From contig JAPLSN010000012.1 in NCBI GenBank assembly GCA_026398615.1, positions 62,001 to 126,000 of the forward strand: DNA of 64,000 nt, in the 5' to 3' direction. This document shows, in pieces, positions 48,212 to 56,290 of this stretch (position 1 is the first letter of the stretch; each line of letters starts with the position of its first letter). A model generated the notes under the pieces. That model had not been told where the DNA came from, searched no databases, and saw only the letters and a program-made list of their open reading frames with translations. This stretch comes from Spirochaetota bacterium. GTDB lineage: Bacteria; Spirochaetota; Spirochaetia; Treponematales; UBA12059. A program made the position numbers and the translations under genes.

Positions 48212-48811
48212 ATGAATGAACCATACCGGCTTTCCTTCACCTTCGGTGGACTCCTCTTCCCCGAGTCGGTGATTATCGCCCAACGCTACCAGGCGCTTCC
48301 CGATTGGGACGCATTGAAGGCCGAGGCCAAGCACGGGGAGCTTCTCAGGAAGACCCGCTCTTCAAGCCGCTACCGGTACTTCCGCGAGATACGCGATCGA
48401 TTCAGCCAGGCGTGGCCCTTCGAGCTCGAGCTCATCGCGGCGGAAGGAAATGGTGCCCGCCATGCCGCCTTTGCCATCTGCTGTCGTTATTACCTATTGC
48501 TAGGAGATTTCGTCCATGAGGTGGTTCGCGACAAGCTCGCCATGCGTGAGGACCACCTTGGGCTGAGTGACTACTATCACTTCCTCGAAGAGAAGGCGCC
48601 GTTTCATCCAGAATTGTCGACGCTCTCCGAGATAACCCTGACCAAGCTCAGACAAGTGACTTTCAGGATGCTCACGGAAGGCATGCTGCTGGAAAATGGC
48701 AGGGAACACCGCATCAAGAATCCATCCGTCCCAGAGTCCCTCGTCCGCAAATACCGAGAGCAGGGCGATACCATGGCCCTGGAACATCTGCTCTATCGGC
48801 AGCTCGGCTGA
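48212..48811 (+). CDS. brxA: BREX protein BrxA (DUF1819)
   Basis: The 199-residue protein matches the BrxA family: N-terminal YRLSFTFGGLLFPESVIIAQRY, and the central RYFREIRDRFSQAWPFELELIA followed by a helical body and C-terminal EQGDTMALEHLLYRQLG. BrxA is a small helical, DNA-binding component of type 1 BREX. A start 30 codons earlier (48122) is open, but the family begins near MNEPYRLSF. It lies first in brxA-brxB-brxC, downstream of the sigma-54 activator. Confidence 0.88.
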   Translation: MNEPYRLSFTFGGLLFPESVIIAQRYQALPDWDALKAEAKHGELLRKTRSSSRYRYFREIRDRFSQAWPFELELIAAEGNGARHAAFAICCRYYLLLGDFVHEVVRDKLAMREDHLGLSDYYHFLEEKAPFHPELSTLSEITLTKLRQVTFRMLTEGMLLENGREHRIKNPSVPESLVRKYREQGDTMALEHLLYRQLG

Positions 48812-48838
48812 TCACGATCGGATATCAGGAAGCGAAGC

Positions 48839-49453
48839 ATGAAACATTACGAAGAGACCTTCGAGACACTCTTCCAGATCGTCTCGAGTCCCAAGTTCCT
48901 CTCGATGGAAGGCCTCGGCAAGGAAGTTCCATACTTCATCCATGCCTACGACATAGAGGACCAGGCGATCGTTTTCAGGAAGATTGAAGACTTGATAAAG
49001 CGGCTCCAACTTGAGGGCATACCCGTCGCCCCCCTTGGGCTCTACGACTTTGTCATCGAGCATTTCAAGAAGTCGGGTGACCTCGATGACCTGTTCGAAC
49101 TCGAGCCCACGGTGAGCAAGGCGACCCTGCTCGACGAGATGATGAAGATGCTCTCGCCGGAAGAGATAGTCGTTCCGGAGATCGTCAGACGCATCGAAGA
49201 CACGAGCGCCAAGGTGGCGATCATCTGGCAGGTCGGCGAAGTCTATCCCTATATCCGGGCGCATGAGATCCTCACCAACCTTCAGTCGCGGCTGTCGGAC
49301 CGTCCGGTCATCGTCTTCTTTCCCGGTGAGTTCATCACCTCCTGGCAGGAGGGCTTCAAGCTCAAGCTTTTCGGGAAGCTCGAGGCACGCTATTACCGCG
49401 CGTTCAAGCTCGAAGAGTACATAATCAGGGGGAACCTCCATGCCGGCGCTTAA
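48839..49453 (+). CDS. brxB: BREX protein BrxB (DUF1788)
   Basis: The 204-residue protein has the BrxB pattern: helical N terminus, then VAIIWQVGEVYPYIRAHEILTNLQSRLSDRPVIVFFPGEF and YYRAFKLEEY near the end, as in the DUF1788 family. AGGAAG precedes the start. It overlaps brxC by 14 bases. The role of BrxB in BREX is structural and still little understood. Confidence 0.92.
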   Translation: MKHYEETFETLFQIVSSPKFLSMEGLGKEVPYFIHAYDIEDQAIVFRKIEDLIKRLQLEGIPVAPLGLYDFVIEHFKKSGDLDDLFELEPTVSKATLLDEMMKMLSPEEIVVPEIVRRIEDTSAKVAIIWQVGEVYPYIRAHEILTNLQSRLSDRPVIVFFPGEFITSWQEGFKLKLFGKLEARYYRAFKLEEYIIRGNLHAGA

Positions 49454-52400
49454 GGACATACTCGCGAAGGACATCGCGCGGGACATCGACGGAGTCATCA
49501 AGGCCAACGACGAGCGCCACCTTTTCCAGGAAGTCGAAGAGTACGTCATCACCCGCGAGATCGAGCGGGAGCTCAAGCGCCTCGTCGAAGGCTACAAGGA
49601 AGCGATCTCGTCGCGCTCCGCCTATCCCTACAACGGTGTCTGGATCTCCGGCTACTTCGGTTCGGGTAAGTCACACCTTCTCAAAATCCTTTCCCTGGTC
49701 ATGTCGGGAAGAACCGTCGACGGGGTCAAGCTGCGGGACGTATTCCTCAAGAAGATCGACGATGCCCTATTCCGGGCGGACTTCGAAAAGATCCTCGCAC
49801 AGCCGACGACGAGTATTCTTTTCAATATCGAGCAATATGCCGAAGCCGCCAAGGCCAAGAGCGAGAACGCCGTCCTCTATGCCTTCGAGCGCATGTTCAA
49901 CAGGATGCGCGGTTACTATGCCGACTCCGGGTCCATTGCCGCTTTCGAGCGGGATCTCGATGAGGAAGGGCAGCTGGAAGCCTGGAAACGCGCATACTCA
50001 GGCAAGACCGGCAGGGAATGGGACGATCAGCGCCCGAAAGCCTTGCTTCTTGGAAGGAAAACCTTCACAGATTCACTCGCAACTTTTCGCGGTACCGGGA
50101 CAGATGAAGCAGTCAAGATCATCGAGCAGTACGAGAAGAGCTACTCCATCACCGTGGACGGGTTCTGTCAGGAAGTCGCGAAATGGCTGAATCGCCAGGA
50201 AGACAAGCGGCATCGCATCAATTTCTTCGTGGACGAGGTGGGCCAATTCATCGCCGACGACACGAAGCTCATGCTCTCCCTCCAGACCATCGTGGAGACA
50301 ATCGGTGTAGTCACGGGTGGCCGGGCATGGGTCTTCGTGACGAGCCAGGAAGCCATAGACAAGCTTGTCGGCGAGGTATCGAAGCGGCAGAGCATGGACT
50401 TTTCGAAGATCATGGGTCGTTTCAAGTTCCGCGTATCGCTGAGCTCGGCCGATGTCCGCGAGGTCATCCAGAAGAGGCTCCTCGAAAAGAACGAGTCGGG
50501 TACCGAAATCCTGCGGGATTACTACCACCGCGAGAAAGATTCGCTTCGCACGGTATTCGCCTTCGGAGAGGGCGCCAAGGCCGCGCACTTCAAGGACGAG
50601 GAAGCCTTCGTCTATTCGTATCCCTTCCCCGCATATCAATATGATCTGCTTCAGGATGCTCTTCGAGGACTAGCTGAACACAATGCTTTCATTGGAGCGC
50701 ACGTATCGCGCGGTGAGCGCTCCATGCTCGAGATCTTCCAGGACGTCGGCAAGGCTCATATGAAGAAGGAGCTTTTTGGTTTTGCTCCATTCGATGCAAT
50801 GTATGAGGGTATCAGACAGACGATGTATACAGGTCTTGTTGCGGCAATCAACCAGGCTGAACATAATATTCCCGATGAGCTTTCTATCCGCGTACTCAAG
50901 GCCCTCCTTCTCGTGAAGTACGTCAGGGAGTTCAAGGCTACGGTGGAGAACCTCAAGGTCCTCCTCGCCGATTCCATCGACACCGATCTCGCCGCCCTCG
51001 GCACGAAGATCCAGGAAGCATTCGCCCGGCTCGAGCGCGAGACCTATGTGCGGCGCAACGGCGAGCTCTACGAGTATCTCACCGACGACGAAAAGGACGT
51101 GGAAGAGGAAATCCGCCACGTGAGCGCGGAGGCCCAGGATTGTCGCAAATTTGTCGAAGGCATTGTCTTCGGCGAGATACTCAAGGGCAACCGAATCCGT
51201 TACGGCGCCAATGACGAGGATTACAGCTTCCAGAAGGTGATGGATGACGAGACGCCCAAGGGGCAAGGTGACCTCGTCATCCGAATCGCCACCCCGTGGC
51301 ACCCTGACGCGGAAAACCGGAATGCCCTCCTGGCCAGGTCCATGGCGCGCAAGGAACTTATCGTCCTCTTCCCGACCGATCCCCGCTTCATGGATGACCT
51401 TGAGCTCCACCTCAAGACCGATGCCTGGCTCAGGCGAACCGATGCGAAAGAAACGAAGTATGCCCGCATCTACGCCGACAAGCAGGCCCAGAACAACGAT
51501 CGCAAACGACGCCTGGGCGACCAGGTCAAGGATCTCGTGAAGCGCGCCGACTTCGCTGTCATGGATCAGGAGATCGGCGTTTCAGGGGGATCGCCCCTCG
51601 AGCGCATGGAACGTGCCTTCCGGGACCTCGTAAGCCGTTCCTACCCAAGCCTCCGGATGCTCAAGGTTCACTACACTCAAGAATCCCTCAAGAACATCCT
51701 CTACCCAAGCGATGACCTCTTCGCTTCAGGGGGCGCGGCCAAGACCGAGCCCGAATCCGAGATGGCATCGTGGATCGCACGGAAGCACCGCGACTCGGAA
51801 TCGATCACCTTGGCCGGGATCAAGGAAGAGTTCGGGAAAGGCCAGTTCGGTTGGTACGAATGGGCTGTCCTTGCCATCGTCGCATATCTCTTCATGAGGC
51901 AGGAGATCGAGCTTATCCGCAGCTCTGAAGTTCTCGGGAAGGACGAGGTTTTCGCCCTGCTCAACCAGAATCGCGGCCATGACGCGGTGACCATTCGTCC
52001 CGCGCCTATCGTCACTCAGGACGACATACGAAAGCTCAAGGAATTCCACAGCTCCCTCTTCCACGTGGACAATCCGGGCGCGACTGGCAAGGAAGCGGCC
52101 ATCGAGTTCAAAAAGGCCCTCGTTGAGTTCAAGAACGGCTTCAGGGAAAGCCTCCAAGGCGCATCGGACTTCCCCTTCCTGTCCAAGGCCGAAGAGACGA
52201 TCAAAAGCCTTGAATCCATCCTGAAGAACGAATGGCCCTGGTTCCTCGAGGAGCGCAAGAACTATGAGAAGGACCTTGCCCTCCTGGTCGAAGACCTCGT
52301 CCAGCCAATCCAGACCTTCCTCAAGGGTCCCAACGCGGAGACCTGGCGCCGGATAGACGACTGGCTCCGCTTCAACCGCGAAAACCTCGCAGAGATCGCC

Positions 52401-52916
52401 ATGCCCGATGCCGTCCAGGGCATCGAGACCTGCCGGGCGAGCCTCGATCTCTATAAGACGAGCGAAACGAAGCGCGCGAAGGATCTCTGGCAGTCCCTTC
52501 TCGAGAAGGAGAAGAGCCTCATCGCGGAGGAACGAGCCAAGGCGGAAGAAAAGGTCGAGATAGAGCGCGCGAAACTCAGGCAAGTCGAAGGTTGGGGCAA
52601 CCTGCCCGAGCCTAATCGCACCGAGCTTGAAAAAGGTTTCTCAGAGCTGAAAGCCAAGCTCGCTTCAACGAAGGGCCTGGCGGCGCTTCGCGATGCGGGT
52701 ACGACCCTGGCACCCAAGCTCTTCGAGTCTGGGCGCAAGCGAGTCCATGAGATACTTCACCCTACGGAGAAGATCGTCTATGCCGGAACCGAGGAAAAGC
52801 GCGTGCCATTCCCCAAGCAGGAACTCCGCACCGAGGGCGATGTGGACTCGTACGCGAGGGCTCTCGCGGAGCAGTGGAAGAAGGTGATACGAGAGGGGAA
52901 GAGAATAGGAATTTAG
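49440..52916 (+). CDS. brxC: BREX ATPase BrxC
   Basis: The 1158-residue protein is the large AAA+-like ATPase of BREX. Walker A GYFGSGKSH lies at residues 71-79, and RINFFVDEVGQF near 260 is the likely Walker B. SSADVREVIQKRLLEKN and a long C-terminal coiled-coil region (about 970-1080, EKEKSLIAEERAKAEEKVEIERAKLRQ) follow the family layout (about 1200 residues in known members). No disruption is seen. The next pglX half starts 1.3 kb on; an RHH/RelE pair and a GxxExxY gene have been placed between them. Confidence 0.95.
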   Translation: MPALKDILAKDIARDIDGVIKANDERHLFQEVEEYVITREIERELKRLVEGYKEAISSRSAYPYNGVWISGYFGSGKSHLLKILSLVMSGRTVDGVKLRDVFLKKIDDALFRADFEKILAQPTTSILFNIEQYAEAAKAKSENAVLYAFERMFNRMRGYYADSGSIAAFERDLDEEGQLEAWKRAYSGKTGREWDDQRPKALLLGRKTFTDSLATFRGTGTDEAVKIIEQYEKSYSITVDGFCQEVAKWLNRQEDKRHRINFFVDEVGQFIADDTKLMLSLQTIVETIGVVTGGRAWVFVTSQEAIDKLVGEVSKRQSMDFSKIMGRFKFRVSLSSADVREVIQKRLLEKNESGTEILRDYYHREKDSLRTVFAFGEGAKAAHFKDEEAFVYSYPFPAYQYDLLQDALRGLAEHNAFIGAHVSRGERSMLEIFQDVGKAHMKKELFGFAPFDAMYEGIRQTMYTGLVAAINQAEHNIPDELSIRVLKALLLVKYVREFKATVENLKVLLADSIDTDLAALGTKIQEAFARLERETYVRRNGELYEYLTDDEKDVEEEIRHVSAEAQDCRKFVEGIVFGEILKGNRIRYGANDEDYSFQKVMDDETPKGQGDLVIRIATPWHPDAENRNALLARSMARKELIVLFPTDPRFMDDLELHLKTDAWLRRTDAKETKYARIYADKQAQNNDRKRRLGDQVKDLVKRADFAVMDQEIGVSGGSPLERMERAFRDLVSRSYPSLRMLKVHYTQESLKNILYPSDDLFASGGAAKTEPESEMASWIARKHRDSESITLAGIKEEFGKGQFGWYEWAVLAIVAYLFMRQEIELIRSSEVLGKDEVFALLNQNRGHDAVTIRPAPIVTQDDIRKLKEFHSSLFHVDNPGATGKEAAIEFKKALVEFKNGFRESLQGASDFPFLSKAEETIKSLESILKNEWPWFLEERKNYEKDLALLVEDLVQPIQTFLKGPNAETWRRIDDWLRFNRENLAEIAMPDAVQGIETCRASLDLYKTSETKRAKDLWQSLLEKEKSLIAEERAKAEEKVEIERAKLRQVEGWGNLPEPNRTELEKGFSELKAKLASTKGLAALRDAGTTLAPKLFESGRKRVHEILHPTEKIVYAGTEEKRVPFPKQELRTEGDVDSYARALAEQWKKVIREGKRIGI

Positions 52917-52921
52917 GATAT

Positions 52922-52957
52922 GGCTCACGCGGAGGCGCAGAGACGCGGAGAAGGGGA
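52922..52957 (+). repeat. Defence-island palindromic repeat, left arm only
   Basis: GGCTCACGCGGAGGCGCAGA and the following GAGAAGGGG match the left arm of the repeat found at 53514-53668, 54063-54201, 57509-57540 and 57779-57938. It begins eight bases after the brxC stop. Confidence 0.75.
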
Positions 52958-53010
52958 ATGAAGAGGACAGGCAGGTATTGACGACCTGCGTAGGCTGATG
53001 TAGTTTATGT

Positions 53011-53023
53011 AATACAATGTATT
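53011..53023 (+). promoter_or_regulatory. Dyad operator of the RHH/RelE module
   Basis: AATAC-AAT-GTATT is a perfect dyad just before an AAGGAGGG site. It is in the position where RHH antitoxins bind to repress their own operon. Confidence 0.45.
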
Positions 53024-53037
53024 CAAGGAGGGTTGGC

Positions 53038-53256
53038 ATGCCATCTCCTATTTCGATTCGCCTGACCGAGGCTCTGGAGCTGGAGCTGGAGGAGACGAGC
53101 AAGCGGCTCCATCGGCCCAAGAGCTTTATCATCAAGTCCGCGCTGGAACAGTACTTCGCCGAGTTCGCGGATTACCAGGTCGCGCTGGACCGGCTCCACG
53201 ACAAGGACGACCCGATCATGAGCGCGGCGGAGTTCCGGGCGGGCTATGGCGGCTAG
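53038..53256 (+). CDS. Ribbon-helix-helix antitoxin
   Basis: The 72-residue protein starts MPSPISIRLTEALELELEETSKRL, the beta strand and two helices of an RHH DNA-binding domain. The C-terminal tail (DYQVALDRLHDKDDPIMSAAEFRAGYGG) is of the RelB/ParD kind that wraps the toxin. The start is fixed by AAGGAGGG. It overlaps the toxin gene by 11 bases. It lies between brxC and pglX. Confidence 0.88.
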   Translation: MPSPISIRLTEALELELEETSKRLHRPKSFIIKSALEQYFAEFADYQVALDRLHDKDDPIMSAAEFRAGYGG

Positions 53257-53500
53257 CGTCAGCTACAAGGCTTCAGTGCGGAAGGATCTCAAGCAGCTGG
53301 ATCGATCGGTGGTGCTGCGCATCCTCGACGCGATCGAATCCGACCTTGCGGCGAATCCCGGCAAGAACAAGGCGCTCAAGGGACAGTTCGAAGGCCTGTA
53401 TTCGTACCGGGTGGGTGATTGGCGGGTGATCTACTCCCTCATCGGGGAGGCGATCCTGGTGCTCCGGATCGCCCACAGGAAGGAAATATACCGGGAGTAA
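53246..53500 (+). CDS. RelE/ParE-family toxin
   Basis: The 84-residue basic protein (ASVSYKASVRKDLKQLDRSVVLRILDAI...LKGQFEGLYSYRVGDWRVIYSLIGEAILVLRIAHRKEIY) has the full RelE fold sequence, including the RVGDWRVIY strand and the C-terminal RIAHRKEIY. It would cleave ribosome-bound mRNA or hit gyrase. It is translationally coupled to the antitoxin and is flanked by the palindromic repeat on both sides. Confidence 0.9.
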   Translation: MAASVSYKASVRKDLKQLDRSVVLRILDAIESDLAANPGKNKALKGQFEGLYSYRVGDWRVIYSLIGEAILVLRIAHRKEIYRE

Positions 53501-53513
53501 GTGTGATGAAATA

Positions 53514-53668
53514 TCTCACGCAGAGGCGCAGAGGCGCGGAGAAGATGGAGGAGGAGAAAGGAGATGGTACTTGGGAATGATCTTTGCTCTTCTACTTTCC
53601 TCTCTGCGTTCTCTGCGCCTCTGCGTGTGATAATCTTATGAGTCGTTCACGCGGAGGCGCGGAGAATA
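53514..53668 (+). repeat. Palindromic repeat, full hairpin plus extra left arm
   Basis: Left arm 53514-53545, variable loop of about 50 nt, right arm 53598-53637 (TCTCTGCGTTCTCTGCGCCT and onward), then a second left arm at 53646-53668. The last arm ends GGAGAATAC immediately before the start codon of the next gene, providing its ribosome-binding site. Confidence 0.85.
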
Positions 53669-53669
53669 C

Positions 53670-54059
53670 ATGGAGCTGAACAAGATTACCGAGATCATCG
53701 TTGATACAGGATTCTCGATCCATTCGACGCTTGGGCCAGGGCTCCTCGAAAGTGCCTACGAGTCGATTTTTGCCTTTGAACTGGCTCAGCGAGGTCTTGG
53801 CGTCGAGCGGCAGGTTCCTATTCCGGTTCTGTGGAAGGGCATGCTCATCGATGAAGGATTTCGAGCAGACCTCATAGTTGAAAAGAGGGTGATCGTCGAG
53901 CTGAAGTCAGTGGAACGAATCGCGGCGCTTCATAAGAAGCAGGTGCTTACCTATCTCCGGATTTCGGGCTTGAAGGTTGGGCTGCTCATCAATTTTGGGT
54001 CGGCATATTTCAAGGATGGGATTTCACGGATCGTCAATGGGCTGGAAGAGGGAATGTAG
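53670..54059 (+). CDS. GxxExxY-family PD-(D/E)XK-like nuclease protein
   Basis: The 129-residue protein has the family signature GPGLLESAYESIFAFEL (G-x-x-E-x-x-Y). Nuclease-like acids follow in DEGFRADLIVEKRVIVELKSVE (D...E-x-K), then KQVLTYLRISGLKVGLLINFGS and a C-terminal RIVNGL. GxxExxY proteins resemble PD-(D/E)XK nucleases; a defined biological role is lacking. Its Shine-Dalgarno is part of the palindromic repeat, and another full repeat follows the stop by five bases, so gene and repeats look like one cassette placed in front of pglX. Confidence 0.88.
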   Translation: MELNKITEIIVDTGFSIHSTLGPGLLESAYESIFAFELAQRGLGVERQVPIPVLWKGMLIDEGFRADLIVEKRVIVELKSVERIAALHKKQVLTYLRISGLKVGLLINFGSAYFKDGISRIVNGLEEGM

Positions 54060-54062
54060 GAA

Positions 54063-54201
54063 TTGCTCACGCAGAGGTGCAGAGGCGCGGAGAAGAGGGA
54101 GAGAGTGAAGATGATGAGGATGAGGATGAGGACTAGGGAATTGTCTTTGCTTTTTATTTTTCCTCTCTGCGTTCTCTGCGGCTCTGCGTGAGAAAATTCT
54201 T
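54063..54201 (+). repeat. Palindromic repeat, full hairpin before pglX
   Basis: Left arm 54065-54098 (CTCACGCAGAGGTGCAGAGG and onward), a loop containing GATGAG iterations, and right arm 54160-54192. It lies between the GxxExxY gene and the N-terminal half of pglX. Confidence 0.85.
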
Positions 54202-54218
54202 GGGATTGGGAGAATTGA

Positions 54219-55913
54219 ATGGACCTGAATAGTTTAAAGAAATTCGCCCAGGGGATGCGCCGGGACCTCGTCTCACAGATGGATGCTCGGATCGAGTATG
54301 TCCTCAAGTCGGACGACGAGTACCTCCGCGCCCGCCAATCCGAGAAAAAGAGGATCGTCGAGCTCGAGAAGACGAAGGGGCGGTCGGAACTGGCCGAGGA
54401 AGCTGCCTACCTCTGGTTCAATCGGCTTGCCGCTTTCCGCTACATGGACTCCCGCGGATATACAAGTCCCAGGCTAGTTTCCCCTCGAAGCGGTGAGTCC
54501 CAGCCCGAGCTTCTCGCGGAAATCAAGCATGGGAGGACTCCCGCTGAGCTTTTTTCCCGAGCGCCGCAGTTCGACGCGATCCTCTCGGGCCGGATCAAGG
54601 CCGCCCAACCTGACCGCGAGGTCTACAAGGAAGCCCTCCTGGGCACTTGCAATGCTTGGGCTACGCGCATGCCCTGGCTCTTTGCAAAGGTAGACGACTG
54701 GGCAAGTCTCCTCCTTCCCCAGGATCTTCTATCGGAGGATTCGCTCATCGCCCGCATGGTCTCAGGTCTTTCCGACGCGGACTGCGCGGAGGGCGTTGAG
54801 ATCATCGGCTGGCTCTACCAGTTCTACATCTCCGAGAAAAAGGACGAGGTCTTCGCCCTCCTCAAGAAGAACGTGAAGATATCAAAAGAGAACATTCCCG
54901 CCGCGACACAGCTCTTCACGCCTCACTGGATCGTACGCTTTATGGTGGAGAACTCCCTCGGGCGACTCTGGCTCCTCAACCGCCCGGAGTCCCGTCTAAA
55001 GGAGCGGATGAAGTACTTCGTGGAGTCCGACCCCGAGCCCGACTACCTCAAGGTGAAGGATCCGACCGAGCTCAAGTGCCTCGATCCCTGCTGCGGTTCG
55101 GGGCATATCCTGGCCTACTTCTTCGAGCTGCTCTACGCGATCTACGAGGAGGAGGGCTATGCGCCTGTGGAGATCCCCTCCCTCATCATCGAGAAGAACA
55201 TCTACGGCATCGACATCGACGAACGGGCGGCCGAGCTCGCGGCCTTCACGCTGGCCATGGTGGCGAGGGAGAAGGACAAGCGCTTCTTCGAGCGAGACAT
55301 CCAGCCCAATGTGATCGCCATGCGCGATGCGAGCGTGAACCTCAAGAAGCTGGGCGTGCGCCTATCGCCGGACCTCCAGGAAAGCTTGGAGCTCCTCAAG
55401 GAGGGGCGGAACTATGGTTCGCTCATTCCCGTACCGGCAGGGGCGGCTGGGGAGATCCACGAGGTCGAGGCGGGGATTGATGCCCACCGCTTCGATGACC
55501 TTTTCGGGGCGGCGGAGCTCGAGGAGCTGAAGGTGGCCTTCCGCATCCTCGAGTACCTCGAGCCGCGCTATCAAGTGGTGGTGACGAATCCGCCATACAT
55601 GGGCGGGAAGGGCATGAACGAGGGTCTCAAGGCCTATGTGGGCAAGCGCTACCCCGATTCCAAGTCAGATCTCTTCGCGGTCTTCATGGAGCGATGTCTC
55701 GAAGGTCTCGTGAAGCGCGGATACATGGGCATGATCAACCAGCAAAGCTGGATGTTCCTCTCGAGCTTCGAGGATCTACGCAAGAAGCTCCTCGAGGAGG
55801 ACACCATCGTGGTTATGGCCCATCTGGGAGCTCATGCTTTTGAGACGATTGGCGGCGAAGTTGTCCAGACCACGAGCTTTGTACTGAAGAAGGCAAGGCC
55901 GCCAATCGAATGA
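54219..55913 (+). CDS. pglX: BREX adenine methyltransferase PglX, N-terminal half
   Basis: The 564-residue protein is the catalytic half of PglX, which marks host DNA by N6-adenine methylation. The SAM-binding motif I is LDPCCGSGHIL (about 287-297), and the catalytic NPPY lies at residues 457-460 (VVVTNPPYMGGKGMNE). Motifs INQQSWMFLSSFEDLRKKLL and AHAFETIGGEVVQTTSFVLKK follow. The family normally continues directly into the target-recognition region after this point, but here a stop follows four residues later (RPPIE). The rest of PglX is encoded 3 kb downstream. GC is typical of the window up to the break. A GGGAG site precedes the start. Confidence 0.92.
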   Translation: MDLNSLKKFAQGMRRDLVSQMDARIEYVLKSDDEYLRARQSEKKRIVELEKTKGRSELAEEAAYLWFNRLAAFRYMDSRGYTSPRLVSPRSGESQPELLAEIKHGRTPAELFSRAPQFDAILSGRIKAAQPDREVYKEALLGTCNAWATRMPWLFAKVDDWASLLLPQDLLSEDSLIARMVSGLSDADCAEGVEIIGWLYQFYISEKKDEVFALLKKNVKISKENIPAATQLFTPHWIVRFMVENSLGRLWLLNRPESRLKERMKYFVESDPEPDYLKVKDPTELKCLDPCCGSGHILAYFFELLYAIYEEEGYAPVEIPSLIIEKNIYGIDIDERAAELAAFTLAMVAREKDKRFFERDIQPNVIAMRDASVNLKKLGVRLSPDLQESLELLKEGRNYGSLIPVPAGAAGEIHEVEAGIDAHRFDDLFGAAELEELKVAFRILEYLEPRYQVVVTNPPYMGGKGMNEGLKAYVGKRYPDSKSDLFAVFMERCLEGLVKRGYMGMINQQSWMFLSSFEDLRKKLLEEDTIVVMAHLGAHAFETIGGEVVQTTSFVLKKARPPIE

Positions 55914-55915
55914 AT

Positions 55916-55968
55916 GTTCCCAAAATGGGAACAATTATATTGACAAATTAGTGGGAACACAGTATATA
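55916..55968 (+). promoter_or_regulatory. Promoter and operator of the HigBA module
   Basis: A TTGACA (55940-55945), 17-bp spacer and TATATA (55963-55968) form a strong sigma-70 promoter. A palindrome GTTCCC-AAAAT-GGGAAC (55916-55932) and a third GTGGGAAC half-site between the promoter boxes are good HigA operator candidates. All of it lies after the premature end of the first pglX half. Confidence 0.7.
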
Positions 55969-55981
55969 TAAGGAAGATCCG

Positions 55982-56290
55982 ATGAACGTTGTTGCGCTCA
56001 GGACTCTCGTCCGGTTCTGGGGGAAGCACCCCAGGGCAAAACAGGCGCTGGAGGACTGGTACCACGAGGCGCTTCATGCTCGATGGGTCACTCCCGAGGA
56101 TGTCAAGCGACACTACCCCGGCGCAAGCATCCTCCGGAACAATCGGGTTCAGTTCGATATTCGGGGCAATGAGTTCAGGCTTGTCTGCGCCATACGCTAT
56201 GACAAGGGCCACATGTGGGTCAAATTCATCGGGACCCACGCTGAGTATGACAGGATCGATGCGGAGACATATGATGGAAATCCAGTTTAA
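55982..56290 (+). CDS. higB: HigB-type mRNA interferase toxin
   Basis: The 102-residue protein matches the HigB family (NVVALRTLVRFWGKHPRAKQALEDWYHEALHARWVTPEDVKRHYPGASILRNNRVQFDIRGNEFRLVCAIRYDKGHMWVKFIGTHAEYDRID). The RLVCAIRY strand and the FIGTHAEYDRI end are diagnostic. As usual for HigBA, the toxin comes first. It has its own promoter and an AGGAAG site, and overlaps the antitoxin gene by 20 bases. It is the first gene of the insertion within pglX. Confidence 0.92.
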   Translation: MNVVALRTLVRFWGKHPRAKQALEDWYHEALHARWVTPEDVKRHYPGASILRNNRVQFDIRGNEFRLVCAIRYDKGHMWVKFIGTHAEYDRIDAETYDGNPV